Assembly: GCF_020567375.1 (NCBI RefSeq)
Contig: NZ_JAJBZM010000002.1
Span: forward strand, 1-64,000
DNA length: 64,000 nt
Reading direction: 5' to 3'
Source: Janibacter melonis
GTDB taxonomy: Bacteria; Actinomycetota; Actinomycetes; Actinomycetales; Dermatophilaceae
This document shows positions 44,348 through 52,708 of the stretch, piece after piece. The notes below the pieces were generated by a model, which searched no databases, had not been told where the DNA came from, and saw nothing but the letters and a program-made list of their open reading frames with translations. How positions within the stretch are numbered: position 1 is the first letter of the stretch; every line of letters begins with the position of its first letter. Position numbers and translations under genes: made by a program.

Positions 44348-45381
44348 CCACCACGACGACCACTCAGACACCGGCCTCTGCCGACACCCTGACGGCGCCC
44401 CTCGGTCGCCGGATCACCCAGCACCCGCTCTTCGTCGTCACGACAGCACTCGTGCTCCTCTTCGTCGTCTTCACGGTCGTCAACGGCCCGACCTTCCTCA
44501 GCGAGGCCAACCTGCGCAACATGGCCCTGGCCGGCGCGATCATCCTCATCCTCGCCGTGGGGGTGACGATGGTCATCATCACCGCAGGCTTCGACCTCTC
44601 GGTGGGATCGGTCCTCGTGCTCTCAGGGGTCTTGTCGGTCATCGCGATGCGCGCGGTCGGGGACACCGGCTGGACGAGCGCGATCATCGGGCTGCTCGTC
44701 GCCGCGGCCAGCGGAGCTGTCCTCGGCGCGATCAACGGGGCACTTGTCTCCTACGCCGGGCTCAACCCCATCATCGTCACTCTCGGCACCCTGGGCGCCG
44801 CTCTCGGGCTCGCCCAGGTGGTTACCGGCGGGCCTGACCTCAACGACGTGCCGATGGTCATGGCCGACTTCGGCGTCGCACGCGTGCTCGGGGTGCCGTG
44901 GGTCGTGGTCGTCGCCGCCGTCATCGCGATCATCGCCGGGATGGCCATGCGCTATACCGCGTTCGGACGACACACCTACGCGATCGGCTCCAACTCCGAG
45001 GCCGCCACCCGCGCAGGCATCAAGGTCAAGGCGCATCTCGCAGCCATCTACATGATCTCTGGGCTGCTCGCGGGGCTGGCCGGCTGGCTGTCGCTGGCGG
45101 TCTACGGCACGACCAACATCAACGGCCACTCGCTCGACGCACTCAGCGCGGCGACGGCCGCCCTCCTGGGCGGGGCGAGCCTCTTCGGCGGGGTGGGCAC
45201 GATCGGCGGCACCGTCCTCGGGAACGCCATCCCGGTCGTCCTGTCCGCCGGTCTGGTGATCGCCGGGCTCCAGTCCTTCTGGCAGCAGTTCGTCACCGGC
45301 GTCGTCCTCATCGGCGCCGTGTACCTCGACCGCGTCCGCCGCCTCGGCCTGGGCCGACGCTCTCCCCGCCGCACCCGATGA
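44344..45381 (+). CDS. Ribose-type ABC transporter permease
   Basis: A 345-aa integral membrane protein with about nine helices and the CUT2 signature AGFDLSVGSVLVLSGVLS after the second helix, AYAIGSNSEAATRAGI-like segment (TYAIGSNSEAATRAG) facing the ATPase, and the late ALLGGASLFGGVGTIGGT. It forms the inner-membrane channel of the importer. The C-terminal tail is Arg-rich. Confidence 0.92.
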   Translation: MTTTTTTQTPASADTLTAPLGRRITQHPLFVVTTALVLLFVVFTVVNGPTFLSEANLRNMALAGAIILILAVGVTMVIITAGFDLSVGSVLVLSGVLSVIAMRAVGDTGWTSAIIGLLVAAASGAVLGAINGALVSYAGLNPIIVTLGTLGAALGLAQVVTGGPDLNDVPMVMADFGVARVLGVPWVVVVAAVIAIIAGMAMRYTAFGRHTYAIGSNSEAATRAGIKVKAHLAAIYMISGLLAGLAGWLSLAVYGTTNINGHSLDALSAATAALLGGASLFGGVGTIGGTVLGNAIPVVLSAGLVIAGLQSFWQQFVTGVVLIGAVYLDRVRRLGLGRRSPRRTR

Positions 45382-45407
45382 CCCACCCTCGTACGAAAGG
45401 CACGACC

Positions 45408-46403
45408 ATGAACGCTCGAAGCCGCCGGGCCCGCACCGCCCTCCTCCTTCCCACGATCCCCCTGACGATCGCCGCCTGCTCCAGCGGTGCGGCGAGCACC
45501 GAGGCGGGCACCGTCGAAGGGGCCACCGTCGCGATCGTCGGCCCCCTCTCCGGTGACCCGTACTACCAAGAGGTGGCCTGCGGGGCGCGGACGGCCGGGA
45601 AGAGGCTCGGGATGGACGTCGGGGAGCAGCAGGCGTCCCAGAACCAGAGCCAGGCCGCCCAGAACACCATCGTCCAGAACGTCCTGAGCAAGAGCCCACA
45701 AGCACTCATCTACACCCCGGCAGACCCGGTGGCCGGCGGTCTGCCGCTGCGAACCGCTCGAGATGACGGGACGACCGTCATCGACGTGGACGCGCAGCTC
45801 GAAGACGCCGACCTCTACGACTCTTTCGTGGCCTCGGACCACTACGAGGGCGCCAAGCAGATCACGAAGGAGCTGGCCGAGATGATCGGCGGCAAGGGCA
45901 AGGTGGCGGCCATCGGCTCGCTGCCGAGCAACCCGATCACCCAGGCCCGCATCAAGGGTTTTCAGGACGCCTTGAAGGACTACCCGGACATCGAGGTCGT
46001 CTCGACCTCCTACCCGGACCTGTCGCCCGCGGCCATCCAGTCCAACGCGTCGGCCACGCTCGTCAAGCACCCAGACCTCAAGGGCTTCTACACGACGAAC
46101 TACCTCAACTCCTCTGGTGCTGCGGTCGCGCTGCGTAACGCCAACCAGGTCGGCAAGGTCAAGATGGTCAGCTGGGACACGGGCGTCGACAACGTCAAGC
46201 TCATGCGGGAGGGCGTCGTCCAGGCCACGGTGGCCCAGCAGCCCTTCAAGATGGGAGAGCTCGCCATCGAGCAGATCGCGAAGTCGATCAAGGGTGAGAA
46301 GGTCGACAAGACCGTCAACGCCCCCGTCTCGATCCTCACCAGCGACGAGGTCGACACCGCCAAGGGCAAGGAGCTCTGGTACCAGGGCTCGTGCGACGTC
46401 TGA
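45408..46403 (+). CDS. Ribose-type ABC transporter substrate-binding lipoprotein
   Basis: A 331-aa periplasmic-binding-type lipoprotein: signal peptide with lipobox TIAAC near residue 23, then a Peripla_BP_4 fold (VAIVGPLSGDPYYQEV, IYTPADPVAG, VIDVDAQ, VASDHYEGAKQ, GFYTTNYLNSSG). It captures the substrate for the permease. Aromatic and Asp residues fit a sugar- or polyol-like ligand, which cannot be named. Confidence 0.9.
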   Translation: MNARSRRARTALLLPTIPLTIAACSSGAASTEAGTVEGATVAIVGPLSGDPYYQEVACGARTAGKRLGMDVGEQQASQNQSQAAQNTIVQNVLSKSPQALIYTPADPVAGGLPLRTARDDGTTVIDVDAQLEDADLYDSFVASDHYEGAKQITKELAEMIGGKGKVAAIGSLPSNPITQARIKGFQDALKDYPDIEVVSTSYPDLSPAAIQSNASATLVKHPDLKGFYTTNYLNSSGAAVALRNANQVGKVKMVSWDTGVDNVKLMREGVVQATVAQQPFKMGELAIEQIAKSIKGEKVDKTVNAPVSILTSDEVDTAKGKELWYQGSCDV

Positions 46404-46414
46404 GAAGGAGCGCG

Positions 46415-48586
46415 ATGACCCTCGTCGGATACCTCGACCGGATGTCGGCCGCCGCCGGGTCCTCGGTCGACTGCATGATCAGCTCGACGATCGCCGACGT
46501 GGAGGTCGACGTCATCCGGCTCCTGCACGGCGACACGAACGCCGCCGGACCGGGACCGCAGGTCGCCGAGCTCGACCTCCCTGCTCAGCACGTCGTCGCG
46601 ACGGAGCAGCAGACGTGGACCGGGTCCTGCGTCGTGGTCGACGGCCTGACGGGGGCCTCCGCGCTCTCCGGTGTCTCGTTCTCCGTGCTGCTCCAGCCCA
46701 CCCTCGCCCACGGTGGTCGCCGGCAGGTGGTGATGAGCCTGCTCGACGTAGGCGACCCGGTCCTCGTCCTCGCCGTCGACGAGTCCGGGTCGCTCGTCGT
46801 GGAGACAAGGAGCTCAGCGGTGGGGATCGTCGTCGGCTGGCGTCGTGACACCTGGTACCGGGCAGAGGTGAGCACGAGCGACGAGGACGTCATCCTGCGT
46901 CTCGTGCGGGTCGTCACACGGCCGGACGGCGTCGAGCACGTCGTCGTGGGCGAAGGCCGCGGAGCGGGGCCGGGGCGCACGGCGTCCTACGACTCCGTCG
47001 TCATCGGTGCGCAGACCTGCACCCGGACCGGTCGCCGGTGGGCCCCCAGCCACTGCTTCAACGGGAGGGTCGAGAACCCCGTCCTTCGTTCAGCCGGCGG
47101 CACCATCGTCGGGGACTGGCGCTTCGAACGACAGCAGCAGTCCACGGTGGCGGAGGACGCGAGCGGCAACGACAACCATGGAGTGGTCGTCAACGCCCCC
47201 ACCCGTGCCGTCACAGGGCACCGATGGGCGCGGCGAGTCGTCGACTCCACCCGTGCGCCCGAGCAGTACGCGGCCATCCACCTCCACGAGGACGACCTGG
47301 ACGACGCGGGCTGGGACGTCGGGGCGACCGTCGAGCTGCCGCCGGATCTTGCCTCTGGCGTGTACGGCGTACGCCTGCGTGCGGGGGACGAGGAGGACGT
47401 CATCCCCTTCGCCGTCGTGCCGGGACCGGCATCGGTGCGTGCAAGAGTCGCCGTCCTCCTCCCAACCTTCACCTATGTTGCGTACGCGAACGAACGGATG
47501 GTCGACCGTCTCGACTTCGAGGGGGAGGCACTCACCGACCACCCGGTCACGCCGGGGCCGTACGACCTGCTCCTGCGAGATCACCCCGAGTGGGGCCTGA
47601 GTCACTACGACATCCATGCGGACGGGACCACCTGCGTCTTCTCGACCAGTCTCCGCCCGGTGCCGAACCTGCGAGCCGACTACCGCGCCTGGCTCCAGGA
47701 CGCGCCCAGGCACCTCGGCGCCGACCTCTACCTCGTGCACTGGCTAAAGCACCTCGGTCAGGAGGTCGACATCATCACCGATCACGACCTCCACTCCTCC
47801 CCGCGCGACCTGCTCGACGCCTACGACGTGGTGATCACGGGTAGCCACCCGGAGTACGTCAGCGAGCAGATCCTCGACTCTCTGGAGAGTCACCTCGACG
47901 GCGGCGGATCCTTGATGTACCTCGGCGGCAACGGCTTCTACTGGGTGACCAGCCAGGACCCGCTTCGACCCCACCTGCTCGAGGTCCGCCGCGGCCCTGC
48001 AGGCACCCGACCCTCCGAGGGTGCCGCATGGGAAGGCGTCCACAGCACCACGGGCGAGCCCGGCGGACTGTGGCGCACCCGAGGCAGGTCGCCCAACCGC
48101 CTCACAGGGGTGGGGATGACCGCTCAGGGATGGGACGAGAAGGCGCCGGGCTACGCGCGGATGCCCGACAGCCACCTGCCCGAGGCTGCCTTCCTCTTCG
48201 ACGGCATCGGTGAGGACGAGGTCATCGGAGACTTCGGGCTCATCATGAACGGTGCGTCCGGTGACGAGCTCGACCGCTTCGACATCAGTCGGGGCAGCCC
48301 GGAGGACACCCTGGTCGTCGCCCGCTCGACGGGCCACAGCGACTACTACCAGCTCGCCGGCGAGGACCTGCTGGCCACCCGGCCGGGCGTCGGCGGCGCC
48401 GAGTGCGAGGACGTGAGGTCTGACATGACGCTGCGGCGTCACGAGGGTGGCGGCTGGGTCTTCAGCGTCGGGTCCATCGCCTTCACAGGATCGATCTCGC
48501 ACCAGGGCTACGACAACAACGTCGCGAAACTCCTGGGCAACGCGCTCGCTGAGTTCCTCAGGACGGATCCAGAGCGCACGACCTGA
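46415..48586 (+). CDS. N,N-dimethylformamidase large-subunit homologue
   Basis: A 723-aa protein resembling the large (beta) subunit of dimethylformamidase. The N-terminal half (about 20-300) contains a concanavalin-like lectin domain (RVENPVLRSAGGTIVGDWRF). The C-terminal half has the amidohydrolase core with VVITGSHPEYVSEQ, YLGGNGFYWVTSQ and a closing HQGYDNN, where the family's mononuclear iron ligands (two Tyr, one Glu) are expected. No small subunit is found nearby. GAAGGAG precedes the ATG, 11 bases after the binding-protein gene. It probably cleaves an amide in the imported compound. Confidence 0.82.
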   Translation: MTLVGYLDRMSAAAGSSVDCMISSTIADVEVDVIRLLHGDTNAAGPGPQVAELDLPAQHVVATEQQTWTGSCVVVDGLTGASALSGVSFSVLLQPTLAHGGRRQVVMSLLDVGDPVLVLAVDESGSLVVETRSSAVGIVVGWRRDTWYRAEVSTSDEDVILRLVRVVTRPDGVEHVVVGEGRGAGPGRTASYDSVVIGAQTCTRTGRRWAPSHCFNGRVENPVLRSAGGTIVGDWRFERQQQSTVAEDASGNDNHGVVVNAPTRAVTGHRWARRVVDSTRAPEQYAAIHLHEDDLDDAGWDVGATVELPPDLASGVYGVRLRAGDEEDVIPFAVVPGPASVRARVAVLLPTFTYVAYANERMVDRLDFEGEALTDHPVTPGPYDLLLRDHPEWGLSHYDIHADGTTCVFSTSLRPVPNLRADYRAWLQDAPRHLGADLYLVHWLKHLGQEVDIITDHDLHSSPRDLLDAYDVVITGSHPEYVSEQILDSLESHLDGGGSLMYLGGNGFYWVTSQDPLRPHLLEVRRGPAGTRPSEGAAWEGVHSTTGEPGGLWRTRGRSPNRLTGVGMTAQGWDEKAPGYARMPDSHLPEAAFLFDGIGEDEVIGDFGLIMNGASGDELDRFDISRGSPEDTLVVARSTGHSDYYQLAGEDLLATRPGVGGAECEDVRSDMTLRRHEGGGWVFSVGSIAFTGSISHQGYDNNVAKLLGNALAEFLRTDPERTT

Positions 48587-48620
48587 TCGGGGCGCCGAGC
48601 GAGGGAAGACCCGGGCACGA

Positions 48621-48656
48621 CGAAGGCCCCGGGACCATGTGGTCCCGGGGCCTTCG
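48621..48656 (+). terminator. Terminator after the amidohydrolase gene
   Basis: CGAAGGCCCCGGGACC (48621-48636) and GGTCCCGGGGCCTTCG (48641-48656) form a 16-bp stem with a 4-base loop, 34 bases past the stop. It also lies 3' of the tRNA-Leu gene on the other strand and may end both. Confidence 0.85.
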
Positions 48657-48661
48657 GCATG

Positions 48662-48747
48662 TGGTGCGAGAGGGGGGATTTGAACCCCCACGCCCATAAG
48701 GACACTGCCACCTGAAGACAGCGCGTCTGCCGTTCCGCCACTCTCGC
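48662..48747 (-). tRNA. tRNA-Leu (CAG)
   Basis: The reverse strand folds as a class II tRNA: acceptor GCGAGAG pairs with CTCTCGC, discriminator A and an encoded CCA at 48662-48664, D-arm GTGGCGGAACGGCAGAC, anticodon stem CTGTC/GGCAG with loop TTCAGGT (anticodon CAG), a long variable arm, and the T-arm GGGGGTTCAAATCCCCC. Confidence 0.95.
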
Positions 48748-48824
48748 GTGAGTGCGCCGACGACCGAAGTCGCAAGCGCGCCCATTGTGCCCTACCAGCG
48801 GCCCTTCGACCAAAGCGGTTGCGG

Positions 48825-49493
48825 CTACCCCGTCGGCGGCGGGCTGATCGCGCCGGCTCGCACGGCGACGTCCTGCTGGGCGAGGCGGCGAAGGGAGAGG
48901 AGCACCGGGTCGACGAGGACCGTGCCGAGGACGACCTGGCGGACTGCCCCGGCCGGGTCGGCGGGGACGCTCGAGACGTCGGTCTCGGCGACGCCGTGCA
49001 TCGAGGTCGCGTACCGGCGCATGCGGTCAGCGTCGAGACCGATCCCCGCGTCCGAGCACGCCGACCACGCCTCGTCGAGCGCGGTGAGGGCGGGGTCGTC
49101 GGGGTAGATGTGCCAGCCGAGGTCGTCGACGAGCTCGCGGGCCGCGGAGCCGTCGCCCTTCGAGGCTCCTCGCTGCGCTCGTCGCACCTCAGGGACCTCG
49201 GGCTCGGGTTCCAGCTCCGGGTCGTACAACGACGCGGCGGCAGCGGCCATGACGTCGGTCGGGCCGACGCCCGGGGCCTCGATGACCTCGAGCACCCGGC
49301 GAACCGCGGCGATGGACAGACCGCCCACCCCGGTGAGCGCCCGGACGAGGCGCACGCGCTCGACATGGCTGTCGTCGTAGCTCGCCTGGGTGCGCGAGCG
49401 CACCTCGCCCGCGTGGAGCACCCCTTCGCGCAGGTAGTACTTCAGCGTCGGCACGCCGACGTCGGTCGCGCTCGCCAGCTCGGAGATCTTCAC
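48825..49493 (-). CDS. MerR-family transcriptional regulator
   Basis: A 222-aa regulator: winged helix of the MerR type at residues 1-70 (KISELASATDVGVPTLKYYLREG, written in two parts ISELASATDVGVP and TLKYYLREGVL), then a coiled segment and an effector-like C-terminal half. A copy of the dispersed repeat lies in frame around residues 100-112 (EVRRAQRGASK). The GTG at 49493 begins the conserved domain; an open frame reaches 49538 through the promoter. It is divergent from the DUF4188 gene across a dyad. Confidence 0.85.
   Translation of the reverse strand: MKISELASATDVGVPTLKYYLREGVLHAGEVRSRTQASYDDSHVERVRLVRALTGVGGLSIAAVRRVLEVIEAPGVGPTDVMAAAAASLYDPELEPEPEVPEVRRAQRGASKGDGSAARELVDDLGWHIYPDDPALTALDEAWSACSDAGIGLDADRMRRYATSMHGVAETDVSSVPADPAGAVRQVVLGTVLVDPVLLSLRRLAQQDVAVRAGAISPPPTG
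49159..49194 (-). repeat. Dispersed palindromic repeat, copy E, inside the MerR gene
   Basis: Reverse-strand GAGGTGCGACGAGCGC ... GAGGAGCCTCGAA is nearly identical to the core of copy D. It is in frame and encodes a charged insert between the DNA-binding and C-terminal parts. Confidence 0.8.
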
Positions 49494-49517
49494 CGCCAGA
49501 CCCTTTCCCTCTTGACA

Positions 49518-49561
49518 TTGGATAGTACTAGTACCCAATACTGGATACCAGCACTATCCAA
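49518..49561. promoter_or_regulatory. Dyad and promoter between MerR and DUF4188 genes
   Basis: TTGGATAGT (49518-49526) and ACTATCCAA (49553-49561) form an inverted repeat enclosing a smaller palindrome GTACTAGTAC (49525-49534). A TTGACA (-35-like) stands at 49512-49517. The long spacer with dyad symmetry fits a MerR-activated promoter. Confidence 0.6.
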
Positions 49562-49577
49562 CGACGGAGGAGCAGTC

Positions 49578-50111
49578 ATGGCCGATCGCAGGACCCACGC
49601 CCACGACGGCGACGTCGTCGTCTTCCTCATCGGCATGCGACCGACGAAGTGGTGGCGCGTCGACAAGCTCGCCCCCGTCTTCGCCGCGATGCCCCGCATG
49701 CTCGCCGAGCTCGAGCGCAACAAGGCTCGCGCGGCGCAGGGCCTCGAGCCCCACCTCGGCTACCTCGGCTCGCGCACCGCCATCGGCCCCGGCGGACCCG
49801 TGGTCATCCAGTACTGGCGCAGCACCGACGAGCTCTACGCCTACGCGAGCAACCCCGACGCCGAGCACGTCCCGGCCTGGCGCGCCTTCAACCGCGCCGT
49901 CCGCAGCGCGCCCGGCGCGGTCGGCATCTGGCACGAGACCTACGCGGTGCCCGCGGCCGGCATCGAGACCATGTACGTCGACTCCGTGGTGGGTCTCGGT
50001 GCCGCCACCGGCACGGTCCCCGCCGGGCGTCGCGGCAACCGGGCCGCGGAGCGCCTCGGCACGACGACCCAGACCGATGCCGGGACGGACGCCGAGGTCG
50101 CCCCCGCCTGA
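49578..50111 (+). CDS. DUF4188-family protein
   Basis: A 177-aa protein of the DUF4188 family, related to monooxygenase-like dimeric barrels: DVVVFLIGMRPTKWWRVDKL, LGYLGSRTAIGPGGPVVIQYW and HVPAWRAFNRAV are typical. The last 35 residues are low complexity. It is paired with a divergent MerR regulator that probably activates it. GGAGGAG precedes the ATG. Biochemical activity unknown. Confidence 0.85.
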   Translation: MADRRTHAHDGDVVVFLIGMRPTKWWRVDKLAPVFAAMPRMLAELERNKARAAQGLEPHLGYLGSRTAIGPGGPVVIQYWRSTDELYAYASNPDAEHVPAWRAFNRAVRSAPGAVGIWHETYAVPAAGIETMYVDSVVGLGAATGTVPAGRRGNRAAERLGTTTQTDAGTDAEVAPA

Positions 50112-50172
50112 CCGGCCACCCCGGCCCCCCACCCGTCGGTCCGGCGGAGCCAGTCGACCGACCCCAGACCCC

Positions 50173-50703
50173 TCAGTACCCGAGACGCCCGTCGACGGCA
50201 CCGCGCAGCATGTCCATGTGCCCGAGGTGCCGCGCGTACTCCTCGACGAGGTGCACGAGGATCCACCGCACGTTGACCGGCTTGCCGTGGCGCAACCCCT
50301 TCGCCATCTCCTCCGCCGACCCGACCCCGGCGAGATGCCGGCGGGCCTGCGCGACCTCGTCCTCGAAGCGCTCGAGATCGGCGGGCGCGCTCTGCGGCGT
50401 CCCGAGCTCGAAGTCTCCCTCCGGCGCCTCGCGGTGGCTGTAGATGTCGGGGCTGTCCTCGCCGAGCAGCACGTCGGTGAGCCAGTAGCGCTCGACCTCG
50501 ATAAGGTGCCGCACGACGCCGAGCAGGCTGAGGGTCGACCCGGGCACCGGCTGGCGGCACAGCTCCTCGCCGGTGAGCCCGGCGACCTTGAGCGGCACGG
50601 TCGCGCGGTACATCTCGAGCCACTCGAGCAGCCCCGGCAGCTCGTCGGCGGTCATGTCCAGGTCGGGTCGCTCGTCGGCGACCTCGGGTGCGGTCCACGT
50701 CAT
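50173..50703 (-). CDS. DinB/DUF664-family protein
   Basis: A 176-aa DinB-superfamily four-helix protein: LSLLGVVRHLIEVERYWL with the first metal-site His, and WILVHLVEEYARHLGHMDML with two more. Related to the DinB-like protein at 17866 but clearly a different branch. The ATG at 50703 has GGGTGG upstream. Substrate unknown. Confidence 0.87.
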   Translation of the reverse strand: MTWTAPEVADERPDLDMTADELPGLLEWLEMYRATVPLKVAGLTGEELCRQPVPGSTLSLLGVVRHLIEVERYWLTDVLLGEDSPDIYSHREAPEGDFELGTPQSAPADLERFEDEVAQARRHLAGVGSAEEMAKGLRHGKPVNVRWILVHLVEEYARHLGHMDMLRGAVDGRLGY

Positions 50704-50762
50704 GGGCGCCACCCCACCACGTCGCGCGACCGCCGGGCCACCGACTTACCGGGCGAAGGGGG

Positions 50763-51383
50763 TCAGCGCAGGATCCCGAGCGAGCGGGCGGCCGAGACGG
50801 CCGCGGTCCTCGAGGTCACGCCGAGCTTGGAGTACACGTGCACGAGGTGCGACTTCACCGTCGCGTCGGTGATGTGGAGGCGCCCGGCGATCTCGCCGTT
50901 CGACGCGCCCTCGGCGACGAGGGCGAGCACCTCGATCTCGCGCGCCGACAGGCTCACCCGGGGCGCGCGCATCCGCGCCATGAGCCGGCTGGCCACCGCC
51001 GGCGCGAGCGCGCTCTCCCCCGCCGCGGCGGCCCGGACCCCGGCGAGCAGCTCGTGCGGCGGCGCGTCCTTGAGCAGATAGCCGCTGGCCCCCGCCTCGA
51101 CCGCACCGAGGATGTCGCCGTCGCTGTCGTAGTTCGTCAGCACGAGGACGTACGGCGGGGCCTCGAGGGCGCGGATGCGACGGGTCGCGTCCGCCCCCGA
51201 GAGCTCCTGGCCGAACTGCAGGTCCATGAGCACGAGGTCGGGCACGAGCGAGCCGGCGAGGTCGACCGCCGCACCCGGGGTCTCGGCCTCGCCGACCACC
51301 TCGACGTCCTCGGCGGTGCTCAGCAGGGCCCGTAGCCCGGCCCGCACGACGGGGTGGTCGTCGGCGATGACCACGCGGATCAC
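50763..51383 (-). CDS. NarL/FixJ-family response regulator
   Basis: A 206-aa response regulator. The receiver domain (1-120) has the acidic pair ADDHP near 7-11, phosphorylation site Asp54 in LMDLQFG, and Thr in VLTNYD; the LuxR-type helix-turn-helix (about 140-200) contains LSAREIEVLALVAEG and ATVKSHLVHVYSKLG. GTG at 51383 overlaps the kinase stop (GTGA). It likely controls the divergent ABC exporter operon. Confidence 0.92.
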   Translation of the reverse strand: MIRVVIADDHPVVRAGLRALLSTAEDVEVVGEAETPGAAVDLAGSLVPDLVLMDLQFGQELSGADATRRIRALEAPPYVLVLTNYDSDGDILGAVEAGASGYLLKDAPPHELLAGVRAAAAGESALAPAVASRLMARMRAPRVSLSAREIEVLALVAEGASNGEIAGRLHITDATVKSHLVHVYSKLGVTSRTAAVSAARSLGILR

Positions 51384-52555
51384 GGCGCCGCCTCCAGGGT
51401 CACGGTGAGCGTCGTCCCCTCGCCCGGGGCGCTGTCGACGACGAGGTCGCCGCCGAGCTGCTCGACCCGCTCGGCGATGGCCCGCAGCCCGAAGGAGTCG
51501 CTGGCGCCTCCCCCTTCGCGCACCACCCCGGGGTCGAAGCCGACCCCGTCGTCGGCGATCACCAGCCGCGCGCCCCCGCCGAGATCGGTGAGCGCCACCC
51601 GCACCTCGCTCGCCCCGGCGTGCTGCGCGACGTTGGCCAGCGCACCCTGCGCGACCCGGAGCAGCGCCGTCTGGACGTCCATGCTCAGCGCGGGGTCGCC
51701 CGGCGGCACGATCACGTGCACGCGCATCCCGTCGCGCTCCCACCGCTCGCCGAGCCGCACGAGCGCCGGCCCGAGACCGGCGTCGAGCGCCGGCGGGGCG
51801 AGCTCGCGGATGAAGCGCCGGGTGTCGGCCAGGCCCTCCGCGGCGGTGGACCGGGCCAGGCGGATGTGCTCGAGCCCCGGCCGCTCCCCGTCCGCCGCCT
51901 CGGCGGCGTGCAGCAGCATCTGGATGCTCGACAGGCCCTGGGCGACGGTGTCGTGGATCTCGCGGGCGAGACGCGACCGCTCGGCGAGCACCCCCTGCTC
52001 GCGCTGCGTCGCCGCGAGCCGGTCACGGGTCGCGACGAGCTCGGCGAGCAGCGCCTCGCGCTCGACCGCCTCGCGCGCGAGCGCCCGGTAGCCCAGCCCG
52101 ATGAGCAGGGCGACCCCTGCGCCGACGAGCGGGCCGACCACCCCGCCGACGGTGAAGCCGCCGTGCAGCCCGAGCGCGACGACCGCCACCCCGGTCGCGA
52201 GCACGACGGCGACCGGACCGGCTGCGCCCGGCAGCACGTGGAGGTAGAGGAAGAAGATCGGGAAGACGAGGTAGGCGGCCTCGGGCACGAGCCACAGCAG
52301 CGCGACCCAGACGAGCGTCAGCGCCCCCACCCACAGCGCCGACGCCGCGGCCCGTCGCGTCCCGGTCGTCGCGGCGAGCCGCGCCCCGAGCACGTAGACG
52401 AGCGCGAAGAGCGCGGCGAGCACGAGCGCGACCCACGTCGTGCCGTCGTGCCGCGCGAGCACCTGCACGACGACGAGCGCCAGCAGCGCCGCGAGCAGCA
52501 CGTGCAGCCCGGTGCGCAGCCCGACGAAGACGGGGGTGAGAGAGCTGTGCCGCAT
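51380..52555 (-). CDS. NarL-type sensor histidine kinase
   Basis: A 391-aa kinase with about six N-terminal membrane helices (to about residue 165), a short coiled coil, a HisKA_3 dimerisation domain with His201 in AREIHDTVAQGL and a HATPase domain (VADDGVGFDPG-like segment IADDGVGFDPG; GGGASDSFGLRAI; GTTLTV). The lack of a large extracytoplasmic domain suggests intramembrane sensing, as in LiaS/DesK-like kinases for envelope stress or drugs. Confidence 0.9.
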   Translation of the reverse strand: MRHSSLTPVFVGLRTGLHVLLAALLALVVVQVLARHDGTTWVALVLAALFALVYVLGARLAATTGTRRAAASALWVGALTLVWVALLWLVPEAAYLVFPIFFLYLHVLPGAAGPVAVVLATGVAVVALGLHGGFTVGGVVGPLVGAGVALLIGLGYRALAREAVEREALLAELVATRDRLAATQREQGVLAERSRLAREIHDTVAQGLSSIQMLLHAAEAADGERPGLEHIRLARSTAAEGLADTRRFIRELAPPALDAGLGPALVRLGERWERDGMRVHVIVPPGDPALSMDVQTALLRVAQGALANVAQHAGASEVRVALTDLGGGARLVIADDGVGFDPGVVREGGGASDSFGLRAIAERVEQLGGDLVVDSAPGEGTTLTVTLEAAP

Positions 52556-52708
52556 GACGACCTCAGCCTACGAAGGCCGAGCCCCTCCCGGATCAACCGA
52601 AAGGTGGATCGCGAGACCAGTCCTCACGGCGATGGATCGCGCCGTCGTCCTCGCGAGGCTGGAGAGGACACCGGGGAGACCCCCCGCCCCACCCAGACAG
52701 GAGATCTC

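Noticed and set aside
48662-48747. Integration site at tRNA-Leu
   Set aside because: No duplicated tRNA 3' end and no integrase gene in the neighbourhood; the tRNA looks intact and ordinary.
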